Part shown: positions 10,979 to 22,330 of the stretch, one piece after another
Position numbering within the stretch: the first letter of the stretch is position 1
Layout: every line of letters starts with the position of its first letter
Source of the DNA: Haliotis asinina
Taxonomy: Eukaryota > Mollusca > Gastropoda > Lepetellida > Haliotidae
Length of the DNA: 64,000 bases
Assembly: GCF_037392515.1 (NCBI RefSeq)
Contig: NC_090291.1
Coordinates: forward strand, 42,897,001-42,961,000
Reading direction: 5' to 3'
Notes under the pieces: model-generated
What the model saw: only the letters and a program-made list of their open reading frames with translations
Database searches by the model: none
What the model was told of the DNA's origin: nothing
Position numbers and translations under genes: made by a program

Positions 10979-11594
10979 TGTTACGTGAGTCTATTTTCTA
11001 TAAATTGTATTATTAATTAAGTAATAATCATTATTGGGTCACAACGTTTAGTGTTTTGACTGGCAATTATTATGGGTCACATTTCGTATCATAAATGTTC
11101 ACTACTTTTCGTATTTTGGCAGCAGGCTTTAAGGAAGTATTGTAGAGTTAACTCCCTTGATTAGTTGTTGACTTCCGGGAGGATGACCTGAAAAATTTTA
11201 CGTTGATGACGATGGTTGTATGTGCGCGAACATTCCGGAATCAATGACTGAATATATATAGGGCTGGTTGGTGTGTTGTCCATACGGAAGGACACATTAA
11301 CTGGAGGACATATCTGCCAATCTCCGTCAACGCCTGATCAACATAATCTGACCGCTCGCTGTTACATTCTGCATGGCTGTTTCTCACTCTCTCCCCAAGA
11401 CTTCCGTGATTTGACACAATATTGGTGACTCATTACTTTAGAATTGACTCAGTTGTATTGTACATGAAACCTCTATTGTGAATCTCCGTTTTTTCTTTGT
11501 ATCTTGCCTTTGATTTTCCTGAATACAAATATATTATCTTTGCAGGTGCTTAAGGTTCTTGCACCTTTTGTCACGGCAATTGTTAACCGTAACA
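10979..11594 (+). mobile_element. Ty3/gypsy-like LTR (LTR-1)
   Basis: The sequence starts TGTTACG and ends CGTAACA, a 7-bp terminal inverted repeat with the TG...CA ends expected of LTRs, 616 bp long. It is followed by AAATTGGGTTCTCGTGCGGG, which looks like a primer-binding-site region. A second copy lies at 46112-46607 and a broken third flanks the transposon at 22281-30262. It abuts the LINE remnant directly. Confidence 0.75.
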
Positions 11595-11870
11595 AAATTG
11601 GGTTCTCGTGCGGGATAGAATTTATATAACATTTGAGACCATTTGTGAAATATATTCCATTTTTTTGCAATTTTGCAACAAGTTAATTGTGGAACCAGCA
11701 AAATGTTGTTTGAACTTGAGAATCAGTTGCGGAAATCAGCTTTGTTGCATATTTCTTCACATCTCAAACTAGATGCCAAACCTGCAATGCGAAAAATTCA
11801 GATTTTGAAAATTGTGTTGAATCACTGTATTGATGAGGGAGTATTCCAACATGAATGAAGTTTTGGAAAT
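11595..11870 (+). mobile_element. LTR retrotransposon 5' internal fragment
   Basis: Leader and beginning of gag downstream of LTR-1. The internal region ends or is truncated soon after 11860; a purine-rich AAGGAGGGGGAA at 11870 is followed by TGTCACAC, which could be a polypurine tract plus another LTR, but I could not confirm the other end. Confidence 0.5.
11673..11858 (+). pseudogene. gag N-terminal fragment
   Basis: A 61-codon frame reading ELENQLRKSALLHISSHL, then KPAMRKIQILKIVLNH and DEGVFQHE. The LRKSxLLxIxxHL / KPxMRKxxI pattern resembles the SAP-like start of gag in mollusc gypsy elements. It is truncated by a stop. The neighbouring LTR 80 bp upstream supports the call. Confidence 0.55.
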
Positions 11871-11871
11871 A

Positions 11872-12489
11872 AGGAGGGGGAATGTCACACAGGGAAAAGT
11901 AATGTCCAGTATCGTCCGGCGTTCCACGTAGGACTAGGCTCCTGATGTTGCCTATGACCTCTCGTCACTTTGATCGGTGTGGAATCGGTCCGGAGAGTTC
12001 TACTCACAGCCTCTGAGAGTGCACGCTATAGAATCCATGCCGTCCGCCATCTTGGCTTACAACCCAGGGGAGTACTGGTTGAGAATCGCTGCTCTTCCAA
12101 TATCGATATTGTCGACTACTCAATTATACGTACTTATAATTGAGATGGACTTAGATCAAGTCACTGAATAGTCAGGGTTTAATCACCCGAGTCTTCTTCC
12201 TGGAGGGTACGTATCGCAATGATACGTGAGCAGTTTCTTCAAACTGTTCATTGTTCAATTGTAAAACACAAATATATTTCCTGGTATATTTTGTTGTACG
12301 ATTGAGTCAATACTGATGGTAATGGTCTACAGATAACTAGACAAAAGCCTACATTCAGAATGGTTTCATATGCATTAACTGAGAGATTGTACTTTCTGGC
12401 TGATCAGGCTGTGATGACAAGTTATTATGTCATACTCGGTCTTATATAAAGGCCAATACTGTTATACAAACCTGTCAACGCAAGACGGT
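11872..12489. other. no gene seen
   Basis: Possibly part of a further LTR starting TGTCACAC at 11881, but unsupported. No coding signal. Confidence 0.35.
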
Positions 12490-12855
12490 AAGATAACTAG
12501 ATTACGACAGATTTCTGCGTATAACTAGCAATTAACTCTAAAACATTTAACCATAGATGATAATATAGATTTTATATAAGATAAAAGAAGGCTATATATT
12601 GCCAACGACTGAAGGTAGGTCACCAGACAGGGGACCGTGGAGACTTGCAATACATGTGCTTCCTGCATGGGTCCAAGCTGTATTTGCACCATCCCTTCAG
12701 ATGTTAGCAATTTACACAGATGTCGACGTACAATTAAGATGTTACGTATTCTACGATTAGGAGGAGTGGAAAGATTAAGTTGCCTCTGAATATTTTGGGA
12801 TTTACGTATCTTCTCATGATGAAGTTGATTGTATTTGGAAGAGTACATCATATCT
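12490..12855 (-). mobile_element. LINE-A 3' UTR copy, diverged
   Basis: Minus-strand blocks include the GGGATTTACGTATCTTCTCA start region, CATGGGTCCAAGCTG, GAAGGTAGGTCACC and GCCAACGACTGAAGG. The 3' tail is lost. Confidence 0.7.
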
Positions 12856-12889
12856 AGTAGGGACCGCTGAAAACTATGTACAATCTTCA

Positions 12890-13260
12890 GCTATATATTA
12901 ATTACAGCATTTAGTTTGAGACCGTGAGATCGTGTCATATCTGTAATTTATCGACCGGCATACACTATATCTTCTCTTTAATTAGTAGCCCTTAAAAGTT
13001 TAGATGCGTACAAACAGGGCTGATGTAGGGCATGTGAGAATTAGTTATGGCAGCCATGCGCTTGTACCGACGGACAGAAGAGCACTTAAATTCACCTCTT
13101 CTATTTCATTAGGATTTCAATTACACAACAGCCAATCATTCAAGTTCTTAACTCTTTTCACCTCAATACCTGTCTTACTTTCTCGTCATAAGTGCCACTC
13201 AACCCAGCATACAGCCACACCAGTTACCTCACCGTGCTCATAATAACGGATTATACCGCT
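12890..13260. repeat. diverged repeat C, copy 1
   Basis: Aligns by eye with 16380-16700: CTCTTTAATTAG, CATGCGCTTGTACCGAC, AGCACTTAA(A/G)TTCACC and GTCTTACTTTCTC occur in the same order and spacing in both. Unknown class; no conserved frame. Confidence 0.6.
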
Positions 13261-13573
13261 CAAAATTTGTTTAGGATGATATGCATCATTATCACTGGTC
13301 GAGGGGATGCATGGCCTTTTCGGGAATATCTTGATTCACGAATATATAATTACTATGCAAATCTTTTTCAGGAGTTGTCTATCCTTTGCATGTGTTTAAG
13401 ACTGGTGTCGCCTTTAATGCAGGATTATTTGTGAACGCCACGTGTCATTGCAATTCGATTGTACATCACAGACACATTCCCTGTTATCGTACCTCATGGT
13501 GTCAATCACTGGACTGCCTGGTATCGACTGGAATGTTTACAACCCATATTACGGTGTCACCGGTAATGCAGAA

Positions 13574-13715
13574 TGGTTAAAGTGTTCGTTCGTCACGCCG
13601 TTCTAAGATCCGGGTCCCCTATGGGTACAGTGTGTGAAGCCCATTTCCGGTGTCCCCGTCGTGATATTGCTAGAATATTGCTAAAAGTTGCGTAAAACAA
13701 AATTCACTCACTAAT
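13574..13715 (+). mobile_element. tRNA-derived SINE (family S3)
   Basis: Has TTAAAGTGTTCGTTCGTCAC, a degraded B box (ATCCGGGTCCCC), GTGTGAAGCCCATTTCCGGT, the TGATATTGCTAGAATATTGC module and an ACTCAC tail. Same order as at 18168 and 45897. Confidence 0.75.
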
Positions 13716-14024
13716 TCGCTCGATCACATGTGCTGGACGGGGACAGTTGTGTTCATGGTGGATGTGCATAAATGGTTTATTCCACGCACTTAAGGATGTA
13801 TATAGTGGAGTCATCAGCGTAAACATGTCTCACCTTGGCAGAGTACACAATCAAAGTGAAGCCTACATCAGCAGGTCTTCATAATCTTTGTCCAAAGCTA
13901 GTCAAATGAAAACCGCTAAATTATGGTACATGTCAGGTATGTGTTCTCATACAAGTGACGTACTTGTGCAAGGGAATTCAACACACGCAGAATGTTACAA
14001 GATACCAACCCATGAATGTCCGAC

Positions 14025-14200
14025 TTAGAATTGATCTTCAGTAAGCGATGCTTGTCCAAAGAAGCGACTAACGGCATCGGTGGTCAGGTTCGTTGACTTT
14101 GTTGATTGCGTAGATAGATGTTCATGCTGTTGGTCACTGGACAGTCGGATCTGGAGTTGATACTTTACAAGTCGCTGCCATTTATGTGGAATATTCACTC
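14025..14200 (+). mobile_element. SINE-like family S1, diverged
   Basis: Shows TCTTCAGTAAGCGATGCTTG, GAAGCGACTAACGGCATCGG, GATGTTCATGCTGTTGGTCA and TGTGGAATATTCAC in S1 order. Confidence 0.7.
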
Positions 14201-14389
14201 CAGCATCATATCTGTTCCTAAATCCAGATACAAAACGTCTGTCCTATTCCCTTTACTAAAAAGTCTTAATGCGCTCATAAGAATAAGAGTGCAAGAGTGC
14301 AAACAATGAGGAAGAGAAGCTGAAGTGGAGGCGGACAGTGGAGGATCAGTTGTGTCAGTCACATGGCTGTGCTGATGGACAGAAGAACC

Positions 14390-14880
14390 CTCACATCGTC
14401 AATCCTAACTCTTACTTCGCTTAAGAAATCGTTCATTCTGAAGCATATTATTAACGGGACAAGGTTTCACCTTAAAACTGGAAATATAAAACAGAGGGAA
14501 AACAACCATTGTCAAATGTAAAATCAATTGTGGAAATGAATGACACATGTGCCCTAATGCAAACAAAATATGATTGTATTGATTTAGTCACGATATGGCT
14601 GAAATATTGCCGGTGTGACATAAAACGTGAAGTCGCTCACTTAATAGAAACATATGTTGGGTTCTGAGAGTGGAAGGTAATTATGCACTGTAGACACAGC
14701 TTCACTGACGGGATTAAGCATTGATTATTCAGTTCGATTATGCCAGTATCACGCGTTGTGATTTCTTTAATTGAATAAAATACAAACAGTTGATAACTGA
14801 CGGTATAGTTGTAATGATAGTACTGATAACTGACTTTTTTCCGTCTATGCATTTGGTTGAATTCATTAAGGGACATATTG
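14390..14880. repeat. diverged repeat D, copy 1
   Basis: Aligns by eye with 20745-21060 (GGAAATA(T)AAA, AAATGTAAAATCA, GAATGACRCAT, TAATTGAATA). A LINE-A tail at 14586-14643 interrupts this copy but not the other. Confidence 0.5.
14586..14643 (+). mobile_element. LINE-A 3' terminal fragment
   Basis: Only the last module is present: CACGATATGGCTGAAATATT, GCCGGTGTGACATAAAA, then a degraded CGCTCACTTA tail. Confidence 0.7.
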
Positions 14881-15009
14881 TCCTATTGTTGTGAAAAGGG
14901 AAGTAGTTTGTTTCAGCTTTTTTTAAAAATGAATTATTTGATACAATATTGTCAGAAACCAATCACTGAATGTTTTATGTAAATACTGGATATGAATATT
15001 TTTATTGGG

Positions 15010-15150
15010 TGAATGAGTGAGTGAGTGTTGATTTTAGCAAGTTTGAGGCATTAATATTACAGTAGAGATGGGATCCGGCTACACACACACATCTACCCAT
15101 GTGGCGAATCGAACCCGGGTCTTAACCTACCTTACCATATAAAATGTTAT
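15010..15150 (-). mobile_element. tRNA-derived SINE (family S3-like)
   Basis: On the minus strand there is a perfect Pol III B-box-like GGTTCGATTC preceded by GACCCG and followed by GCCACATGGGTAGATG, a CA-rich stretch, and an ACTCACTCACTC tail at 15010-15027. Confidence 0.65.
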
Positions 15151-15499
15151 TTGATGGTGCTCAATATATAGTTTGTTGGACGTAAAATGACACATTAGTG
15201 TGTTAGTTAAAATTTATAGTCACATCGCATTATTCCAGGAATATCGCGATTGTGAATGTAGTGTATTAATAAAAGCCAAATCATAGACAGAAGTAGACAG
15301 TGTGTGAAATAAGTCGCGTCTGAGACGGGTAGCTTTCTGACGGACGGTCTAAATTTACGGTTCGCCGGCCTAATGGTCTGGTAATACGCAGATGGTCTAT
15401 CCAGTATATATTAAATCCTGTTTGGGCTGGTAACATTTTGGTGTCAGGCTGAGGTTTTGAATTATTTCATATACTGCATTGAAACAATACTTGTAAACC

Positions 15500-15590
15500 C
15501 AACAGTACAATTTATAAATGGGCTTTAGATTGCCAACAACTGGATCAACATTCCACAGACCGTGGGAGCTTGCAGTGCTTTTACTACATG
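15500..15590 (-). mobile_element. LINE-A 3' UTR fragment
   Basis: Short internal block: GGGCTTTAGATTGCCAACAA then CCGTGGGAGCTTGCAGTGCT, as in the longer copies. Confidence 0.6.
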
Positions 15591-16001
15591 AAACTTACTT
15601 CTTGTTTCCTGATATGACATGTTTAGAATATTTCAGTGAGTGAATGATTTTGACAGATAAATCATTTTTGTGTGAAGACAAATATAGACAATGGAACACA
15701 GACGTGATTCCGTACGAATACTGTTTTGCTGACAGCACACCATTGTTATCCCCTGCAACGCGTTTTGATTTTTTTCTGGAGCAGAACTCTGAAACCGTTA
15801 TTTTTTCACCAAACTTGGTACATAGATAGTTTTGTGCCTTACTAATTATAATTACAATATTTGTCTTTTCTTTTTCATGGCAACAACTTTGACTGACATT
15901 GGCGGTAGTGCTCTTTTCCGGAGCCAAACTGTCCTTCCACTGGGTGGGTATCAAGGAAATCAACAGTATTACTCTTTTTTCCAAAATCAACATTTCATAC
16001 A

Positions 16002-16004
<3 letters not shown>

Positions 16005-16058
<54 letters not shown>
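16005..16058. repeat. (AC)n microsatellite
   Basis: About 27 uninterrupted AC units. The valine-cysteine run in an overlapping minus-strand frame is simply this repeat translated. Confidence 0.98.
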
Positions 16059-16061
<3 letters not shown>

Positions 16062-16379
16062 TTGGATAAGAATTTTGCAATGCTTGCTTGTGTTCGAGTG
16101 GTCAGGCTCACTGACATGGTTGACACGTGCTGTTGATCAATAACTTGTCTTGTTCACATACGACTATTTACATAAACAACATACTTACTGGTACTTATCT
16201 GGACTGAAAATTGACTCTTGCACTCCAGTTGGATAAGTAAATCCAATAAAGGACGTACTTACAACTGGTTGGCCCTTCAAAAATGATAGCATATCACAAG
16301 AAATATGTGGTTGTGCTAACTGGGAGAGAAGACACCGCTATGTAAAGGACAACACAAAGAAAATCTCAGTAATCTTCAG

Positions 16380-16700
16380 CAACACATTAATCAGATGATG
16401 TATTTTATGAGAGTGAGACCATGAATATGTAACAATCTCTCAATAAGGTGAAGTTGGTTGATCGATACACAATCCCCCCTCTTTAATTAGCAGTTCTTAG
16501 AATTCATACAAGCGTGGGTGAGAGCGTCGGAGAACCAGATATGACAGTCATGCGCTTGTACCGACTAACAAGACAGCACTTAAGTTCACCAATTGTGTCT
16601 TTTTTAATTTTTATTATAACTCTACTGTTCACTCCGCATCTTAACACCTCGGTACTTGTCTTACTTTCTCTTTATGAGTGTCTGTAAATCCCTAATTATA
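16380..16700. repeat. diverged repeat C, copy 2
   Basis: Partner of 12890-13260; same direct orientation, about 3.5 kb apart. Confidence 0.6.
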
Positions 16701-16949
16701 ACTCACTAAATTGCGGATACCAATCAAGCACCAATGACGATTTCTTGTTCAAATGTCGACTTTTGCTACTCAAGTTTGCAAGGATCAAGTGCTGACGATA
16801 CTGATGGAAAAGAGTGACGGATCGTGGTACACATGTACTGGTTAATTCCGACAGGAACACTTTCTACGAGCGTGTTTAGTGTGTTGTTTTAGTGCAATCA
16901 GTTTCTTTGCAGTTACATAACAGTTGTCTTTAGATAACAGTGCAACTAG

Positions 16950-17438
16950 AGGCCATGCAGGTAGCCAAAGTAATGTAAGTCACCATGGTCCCTAGCATGG
17001 TGATCTACCTTCAGTTGCTGGCGATCTTTAGCCCGATTTTACTCTCTGTTGTTGTTTATTATCTCTTGTGTTAAATGCTGCTAACTGTGCTATTCTATGT
17101 ATTCTACTGTCCATCTGTGACAGGTGTATTCCCTATGCATGTCTTTAATAATTCGAATTCTCATTTGAGTTGTTGGCAATCCTCAGCCCTTTGCCATATT
17201 GTATTATCCTGATTTGAAATCCTGTTTATGTTACTTTTATTTTTTATTACTGTGATATACTAGTTGGTTTTACTCTCATTTATTTATGAACTTGTAACTA
17301 CAAACTGTATTGTAAGTTACGATATGGCTGACATACAACTGCTGTGACTACAAACTTTAACTCACTCACTCAAATTGTCGTCACGATATGGCTGAAATAT
17401 TGTCGATGTGACACTACATTTAACTCACTCACTGACTT
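16950..17438 (+). mobile_element. LINE-A 3' UTR copy with doubled terminus
   Basis: Contains GGCCATGCAGGTAGCCAAAG, CACCATGGTCCCTAGC and GGTGATCTACCTTCAGTTGC, then two successive terminal modules, each ending in ACTCACTCAC (near 17360 and 17430). The second terminus may be a separate short insertion. Confidence 0.8.
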
Positions 17439-18167
17439 AGATAACAGGGTCCTTCCTGACACAGTTAATGGACATAATGGACATTGATCACGATAACTGG
17501 AACATGACAAAGGAGGTCAACAAAATCAGGGCCTCACCACTATTTGATTCTTATGACTGTTATGAGTTGCCAAAGATACTTTCAACCAGGATTTTCCCAC
17601 GAAGTATCCTTGATAATTTTATCCGATAAGAATTACAATTTTATAAATTCGATTTTAATCTAAATCACAAATTTATTAAAATGTTCATATCCATTCATAC
17701 ATCAAAACATGAAATATATCAAAATATATATTATCCTGTTACCTTAACTTTAGTCTATGTTCAGATATTGATCATTCATGAATGCAACATTGGTATACTG
17801 CCCACCTAGACAAGTCTGTGAGAATCCCACTCTTAATGCTAAAACGCAGTAATTGTGCCAGCGATGGCCACATAGAGCATATGATTAAGTGTATAACGTT
17901 ATACCATTACTGAGACAGTTTAAATGATCACTTGGGCCGAAAGTCTCCCAGCATGTCTTCTTGCAGCCAGGCAGACCTTATCAACAGAGGGTCGAGTTTC
18001 CGTCACTGAGGAGATGTGCCTGATGATGGGTCTGTGAATACTGTCCGCTGTTACTTGGCATCGGTTCCTTTTTCACCTTCTCAATTGAAATTTTGTTCCT
18101 GAGTCTTATGTTGCTGGAACCGGTAAAGGCCAATGGGTGACCGTTTCTTCATATTCTTTCCTTGGCA

Positions 18168-18312
18168 GTAGGGTAGCCTGGTAGTTAAAACGTTGGCTCA
18201 TCACGCTGAAGAACTATGTTTGACTCCCCACAATGTGTCAAGCCCATTTATGGTGTCCCCGCTGTGATGTTGGTGTAGTATTGCCAAAACGGCGTAAACC
18301 AGACTCACTCAT
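18168..18312 (+). mobile_element. tRNA-derived SINE (family S3)
   Basis: Begins AGGGTAGCCTGGTAGTTAAA (A-box-like), followed by GTTGGCTCATCACGCTGAAG, a degraded B box (GTTTGACTCCCC), GTCAAGCCCATTTATGGTGT and AACGGCGTAAACCAGACTCA. Confidence 0.8.
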
Positions 18313-18491
18313 CTTCTTTCCGATCAGCGCACTTACGTTGAACAAGAAGGTCATCCGGTGGATAGTGGTCAATGCGTTGCCTCCAAATTTTGTTTAATTG
18401 CCCACATTAGTTCCATAAGTTAGGCGGCTTAGTTCCAACCTGGGTACCATCATTTTACTGCTTGGTAATCTGTGTACAGTAAACAGTGAAA

Positions 18492-18955
18492 GGTGAGTGA
18501 GTAACGCCACATCGGCAATATTTCAGACATATCGTGACGTGAACATTTAACACTGAAATGGAATATTTGTATATAATAGAAACCCGTCGACGATGGACAG
18601 AAAAACAACTACAATACCACAGTTTTAAACCTAGCGAGGAAAGTTAGAACTAATATCACTATGTGGACAATACACTATAAGAACAGGCTATAGATCGCCA
18701 ACAACAGAAGGTAGATCATCATACTAGGAACCATGGCGACTTACAGTACCTTTGGTACCTGCATGGACCCTAGCTGGATTTACACCGTTCCCTTAAGCTC
18801 CTGGCGATTGGAAGAAATGCTAGCCACAATTAAAATACAAGCATACTACGTCTAAAAATACTTGTACGTTTAAATTTACTTCAAAAGTTTATGACTTACG
18901 TACCCTCTCAGGAGGAAAATAATTTTACAATACTTCAACCCCCTTTGAGAGAAAC
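18492..18955 (-). mobile_element. LINE-A 3' UTR copy, near full length
   Basis: Starts GGTGAGTGAGTAACG and runs through CAATATTTCAGACATATCGT, GAACCATGGCGACTTACAGT and ACCCTCTCAGGAGGAAAATA to ACTTCAACCCCCTTTGAG. Confidence 0.85.
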
Positions 18956-19102
18956 GGTGAAAAGGGTGGTTTAGCTCATTCACAGTAAGGGCATCGTTGA
19001 CTTATGTGTTGCACGTAGCCATCAAATTTTGAATATGGGTCTGTCGATCGGAGGAAAAACACATGACACAATTATCTGAATAAAGTTCTTACAAGAAAAT
19101 TA

Positions 19103-19376
19103 GAGTGAGTGAGTGAGTTTAGTTTTACGCAGCACTCAGCAATATTACAGCTATATGGCGGCGGTCTGTAAATAATCGAGTCTGGACAAGACAATCCAGT
19201 GATCAACATGAGCATCGATCTGCGCAATTGGGAACCGATGACATGCGTCAACCAAGTCAGCGAGCCTGACCACCCGATCCCGTTAGTCGCCTCTTACGAC
19301 AAGCATAGTCGCCGTTTAAGGCAAGCATGGGTTGCTGAAGGCCTATTCTACCCCGGGACCTTCACGGGTCTACAAG
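19103..19376 (-). mobile_element. SINE-like family S1, near full length
   Basis: Read on the plus strand it starts GAGTGAGTGAGTGAGTTTAG and ends GGGACCTTCACGGGTC. The open frame over it is not a gene. Confidence 0.92.
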
Positions 19377-19734
19377 AAAATTAGAGGGGTTGGTCGAGTG
19401 GTAAAAATAAAACGTTGCCCTAAGTCAGGATGCAACAACAGGTGACATGTTACCTTTAAAACTTCAGCGTCTTTGTTCAGCAACTCTTACACTAACACAT
19501 CTCGATATCGGTCTCGATAGAAGGAAACGGTCATGGTTCCTGTTTTCATCAACTTCTCTTGTGTTCTGCAAATTCACCTCAATAGCCAAGTTTTACATTG
19601 TATCGTCCATGATAGTTTTCTACTCGTAAAGCTATATACTAATTAGTGTTAGCTCTTGTTGTGATACTTTTGTGTAATTTTACTGGCAGTCGAGGACTGC
19701 GTATTTAACTACTTGTATTTATGGTGTATGTACA

Positions 19735-19790
19735 ACCTTTCTCGTCCATACAATGGCTGAAATATTGCCGAGCACTCACCCACTCACTCT
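19735..19790 (+). mobile_element. LINE-A 3' terminal fragment
   Basis: CAATGGCTGAAATATTGCCG followed by AGCACTCACCCACTCACTC. Confidence 0.6.
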
Positions 19791-19799
19791 GAGAAAGGT

Positions 19800-20740
19800 T
19801 AGTGTTGACTGTTTATTTAGAAATCAGTATTTGGATTATCTGTGTATTAATAATACCGCAATGTGAGTTGTGGTTCTGGAGATTTACAAGTTGATGATGT
19901 ATGTGAGCGGTATCGCTTTGTTAGCCACGAATGCGACATGATATTGTATGGCTTTTGCTGGGAGGTGATACTGACTGATGTGTCTGTCCAACGTTGGAAT
20001 AGAGAATCAACTCCCATTGTCTGGTAACCTTTCACACACTGCTGGAAGCACATTTTCTCATATCGAGATCCTTGTTTATACTTCTAGAGTGTCAATTCAA
20101 ATGACCATGAATGTTACGTATGCATTATATGAGAGAGAGGTTTCTATCTTATTTGACAGTGTAGCCTGAATCTAACTTCGGATTTCGAGTGTCCATTCTC
20201 ATCTTATGTCTCAGTAAATGCAAAGATACAGTTACTTAAACTGCAATCGGAGAAGGATGTTTCATTTACGGCAGTCGTGATAAATATTGACTCTAAAGTC
20301 AGCATCCCCTCATACGATTCAATGTAAAACTGTAGGTAACGTCAAAACAGTTAAAACCGACTCGATCTATACCATTACTATTCATTAATGGAATGTACAA
20401 AGTAGTTCTCTAGGAACACTCCACGGCTAAGGACACGCGGTATCAACGCTTACTTTTGTATCGACTTTGGAAACAATTGTGCTGCATGACACGTGAAACG
20501 ACAAGCTTGAGAAGGAAGACTGCAGATCCTGATGTTTTCTCTCATACATCAGATTCCAAGGTACTGAGTCAGAGTGGATCGCTGAATAATACCTTAAAGG
20601 ATATCTGAACAACAGCTGTTCCATTCTGTTTGCTACTATAGCTACAGTGCAGAGATGAGAATACGAGTGCAACATCTTGAGTCATTCAGTGAAGACGAAG
20701 AGGAGGCAGTCTCAGTTGCTGATAAAATTGTCGATGTAAA
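19800..20740. other. no gene seen
   Basis: Short frames only; nothing recognised. Confidence 0.4.
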
Positions 20741-20744
20741 AGTC

Positions 20745-21060
20745 ACTGTCTAACTATTACAGTCCGAAAAGCACTCGTTCAGTCTGAAACACATATTGTT
20801 GCTGGAACAACGTTTCACTCTAAGAATGGAAATAAAAAAACGGGAAAAAATGTAAAATCACTCGGGGAGAATGAATGACGCATCTCTCTGGAATACGTGA
20901 TCATCGTGGTAATGGAAACATTTTTTATTTGTTTCCTGGCGATGGTAATTAGTTTAATTGCACTATGGGGACACGTCCATTGACGTAGTTCAGCACTGGT
21001 TAATCACTTCAATTGTTGAAACTGCCCGTATCATTCTTTTTTCTTTTTCTATAATTGAAT
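20745..21060. repeat. diverged repeat D, copy 2
   Basis: Partner of 14390-14880, lacking the LINE-A tail insertion seen there. Confidence 0.5.
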
Positions 21061-21249
21061 AGAAAAAAAACGTCGTAGATAGTTTACTGGCAATTGGCAG
21101 TAACTAGTTTTCGTGAAAGGTAAGAAGTACATGTGCTTGAAAAAAGAGTAATATATATTTTATGTATTTATTGAGAATGTGAGGGATAACGTGTGTTAAA
21201 GCATGTTGTTGGATGCAACATAAAGATCCCTGTCTAATACTTTAGTCGC

Positions 21250-21466
21250 GATATGGCTGAGATATTGAAGATGTCATTTGTTGGCAATGCATAGCCCGTT
21301 TTTCTTTGTATTGTCATCTATAGTTAAACTGTTTCAGCTCTCACTACATGTTTTAAATTTGAATCTGTTGTAATCTAGTTATTTTACTCTCCTTCTTCTA
21401 ATTGTTCTCGTAACGGTATGGCTGAAATATTGCCGATGTGACGATAACTCACTCACTCACTCACTC
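21250..21466 (+). mobile_element. LINE-A 3' UTR copy
   Basis: CGATATGGCTGAGATATT appears near its left end, and the full terminus TATGGCTGAAATATTGCCGA with four ACTC units closes it. Confidence 0.8.
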
Positions 21467-21568
21467 AAATTAAGAGTAGGAGCAGCTGAAATTCTAACAA
21501 ACACAGAAAACGTTCACTCGTCAATGTCACACCAAAGCAAATGTCATCACGTTATGTTTATTCATTTG

Positions 21569-21780
21569 AGAGTGAGTGAGTGTGTGAGTTATAATTGTAA
21601 GTCCCTTTGGCAATATATATCACCTATACCGTGGCTAAAGTTATAGATTAATAATAATTAAAGGTAAATTATAAAAATCCCGTCGATGAAGGAGAGTAAA
21701 ACAACTAGGATATCACACATATACATGCAGGACTAGCAATGGAATTTCAAACATTATAGCTATAGAGGACAACGCAGTGG
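21569..21780 (-). mobile_element. LINE-A 3' UTR copy, truncated
   Basis: Begins GAGAGTGAGTGAGTG, then degraded terminal module, CGTCGATGAAGGAGAGTAAA and ATGGAATTTCAAACATTATA. Confidence 0.7.
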
Positions 21781-21930
21781 TCTGTAAATAATCGTGTCGG
21801 GTCCAGCCAGTCCAATGATAAACAGCATGAGCATCGATCTACCAACATGTGGCATGATGGCATGTGTCAACCAAGTCAGCGAGAGTGATCACTGAAGACC
21901 AATTCTAACCCGGATCCTCAAGGGTCAGTT
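21776..21930 (-). mobile_element. SINE-like family S1, partial
   Basis: GTGGTCTGTAAATAATCGTG through AGCATGAGCATCGATCT, CAACCAAGTCAGCGAG and ACCCGGATCCTCAAGGGTC. It directly abuts the LINE-A copy. Confidence 0.75.
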
Positions 21931-22139
21931 TCAATGGGTGTACGTTCATCAATTGATAAATGAAAATATGTAATGACGTCAGATAATGAAGGGGAGGGTA
22001 AGCCCTGCTTAAACGATAGGATCCACCACTTAAACGATCTGCATAAGCGGCTCGTGTAGCCTAACGCATCACTTCAGCACATTTATCATATGCCAATGCG
22101 GCTTGAAAACAAACCAGACAATCATGTGATGGATCGGAA

Positions 22140-22280
22140 ATCCAAGTAACACACATAATCAAAACATAGAGGTCAAGGGGGTAGGGGGACTCTAGAGAAC
22201 TACCCGCAAGGCCTGCCGATAAAATAGTGAACATTTATGATAATAAATTTGACCCATAATAATTATCAATCAAAACACTA
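22140..22280 (-). mobile_element. LTR-1 family fragment, left of the transposon
   Basis: On the minus strand, TAGTGTTTTGATTGATAATT ATTATGGGTCAAATT and CATAAATGTTCACTA match LTR-1 from 11049 onward. The rest of the LTR resumes at 30263, on the other side of the 8 kb element. Confidence 0.75.
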
Positions 22281-22330
22281 CACCGTAAAAAAATCCGTAA
22301 AAATTACAGTTGTTTTTACGCGGTTTTCTC
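22281..22330. repeat. left terminal inverted repeat and subterminal motifs
   Basis: Starts CACCGTAAAAAAATCCGTAA; TA immediately outside at 22279-22280. Confidence 0.8.

Noticed and set aside
15595..16080. 161-codon minus-strand frame with a long Val-Cys run
   Set aside because: The VCVCVC run is the (AC)n microsatellite in translation; the rest has no domain.
19199..19384. Small frames with ...SIDLRNWEPMTCVNQVSEPD, repeated at several loci
   Set aside because: They are translations of the S1 SINE-like repeat, not a conserved peptide family.
22260..22280. A 3-bp target duplication for the transposon, as typical for CACTA elements
   Set aside because: The flanks are CTA and TAA; only TA is shared, and the empty site supports TA.
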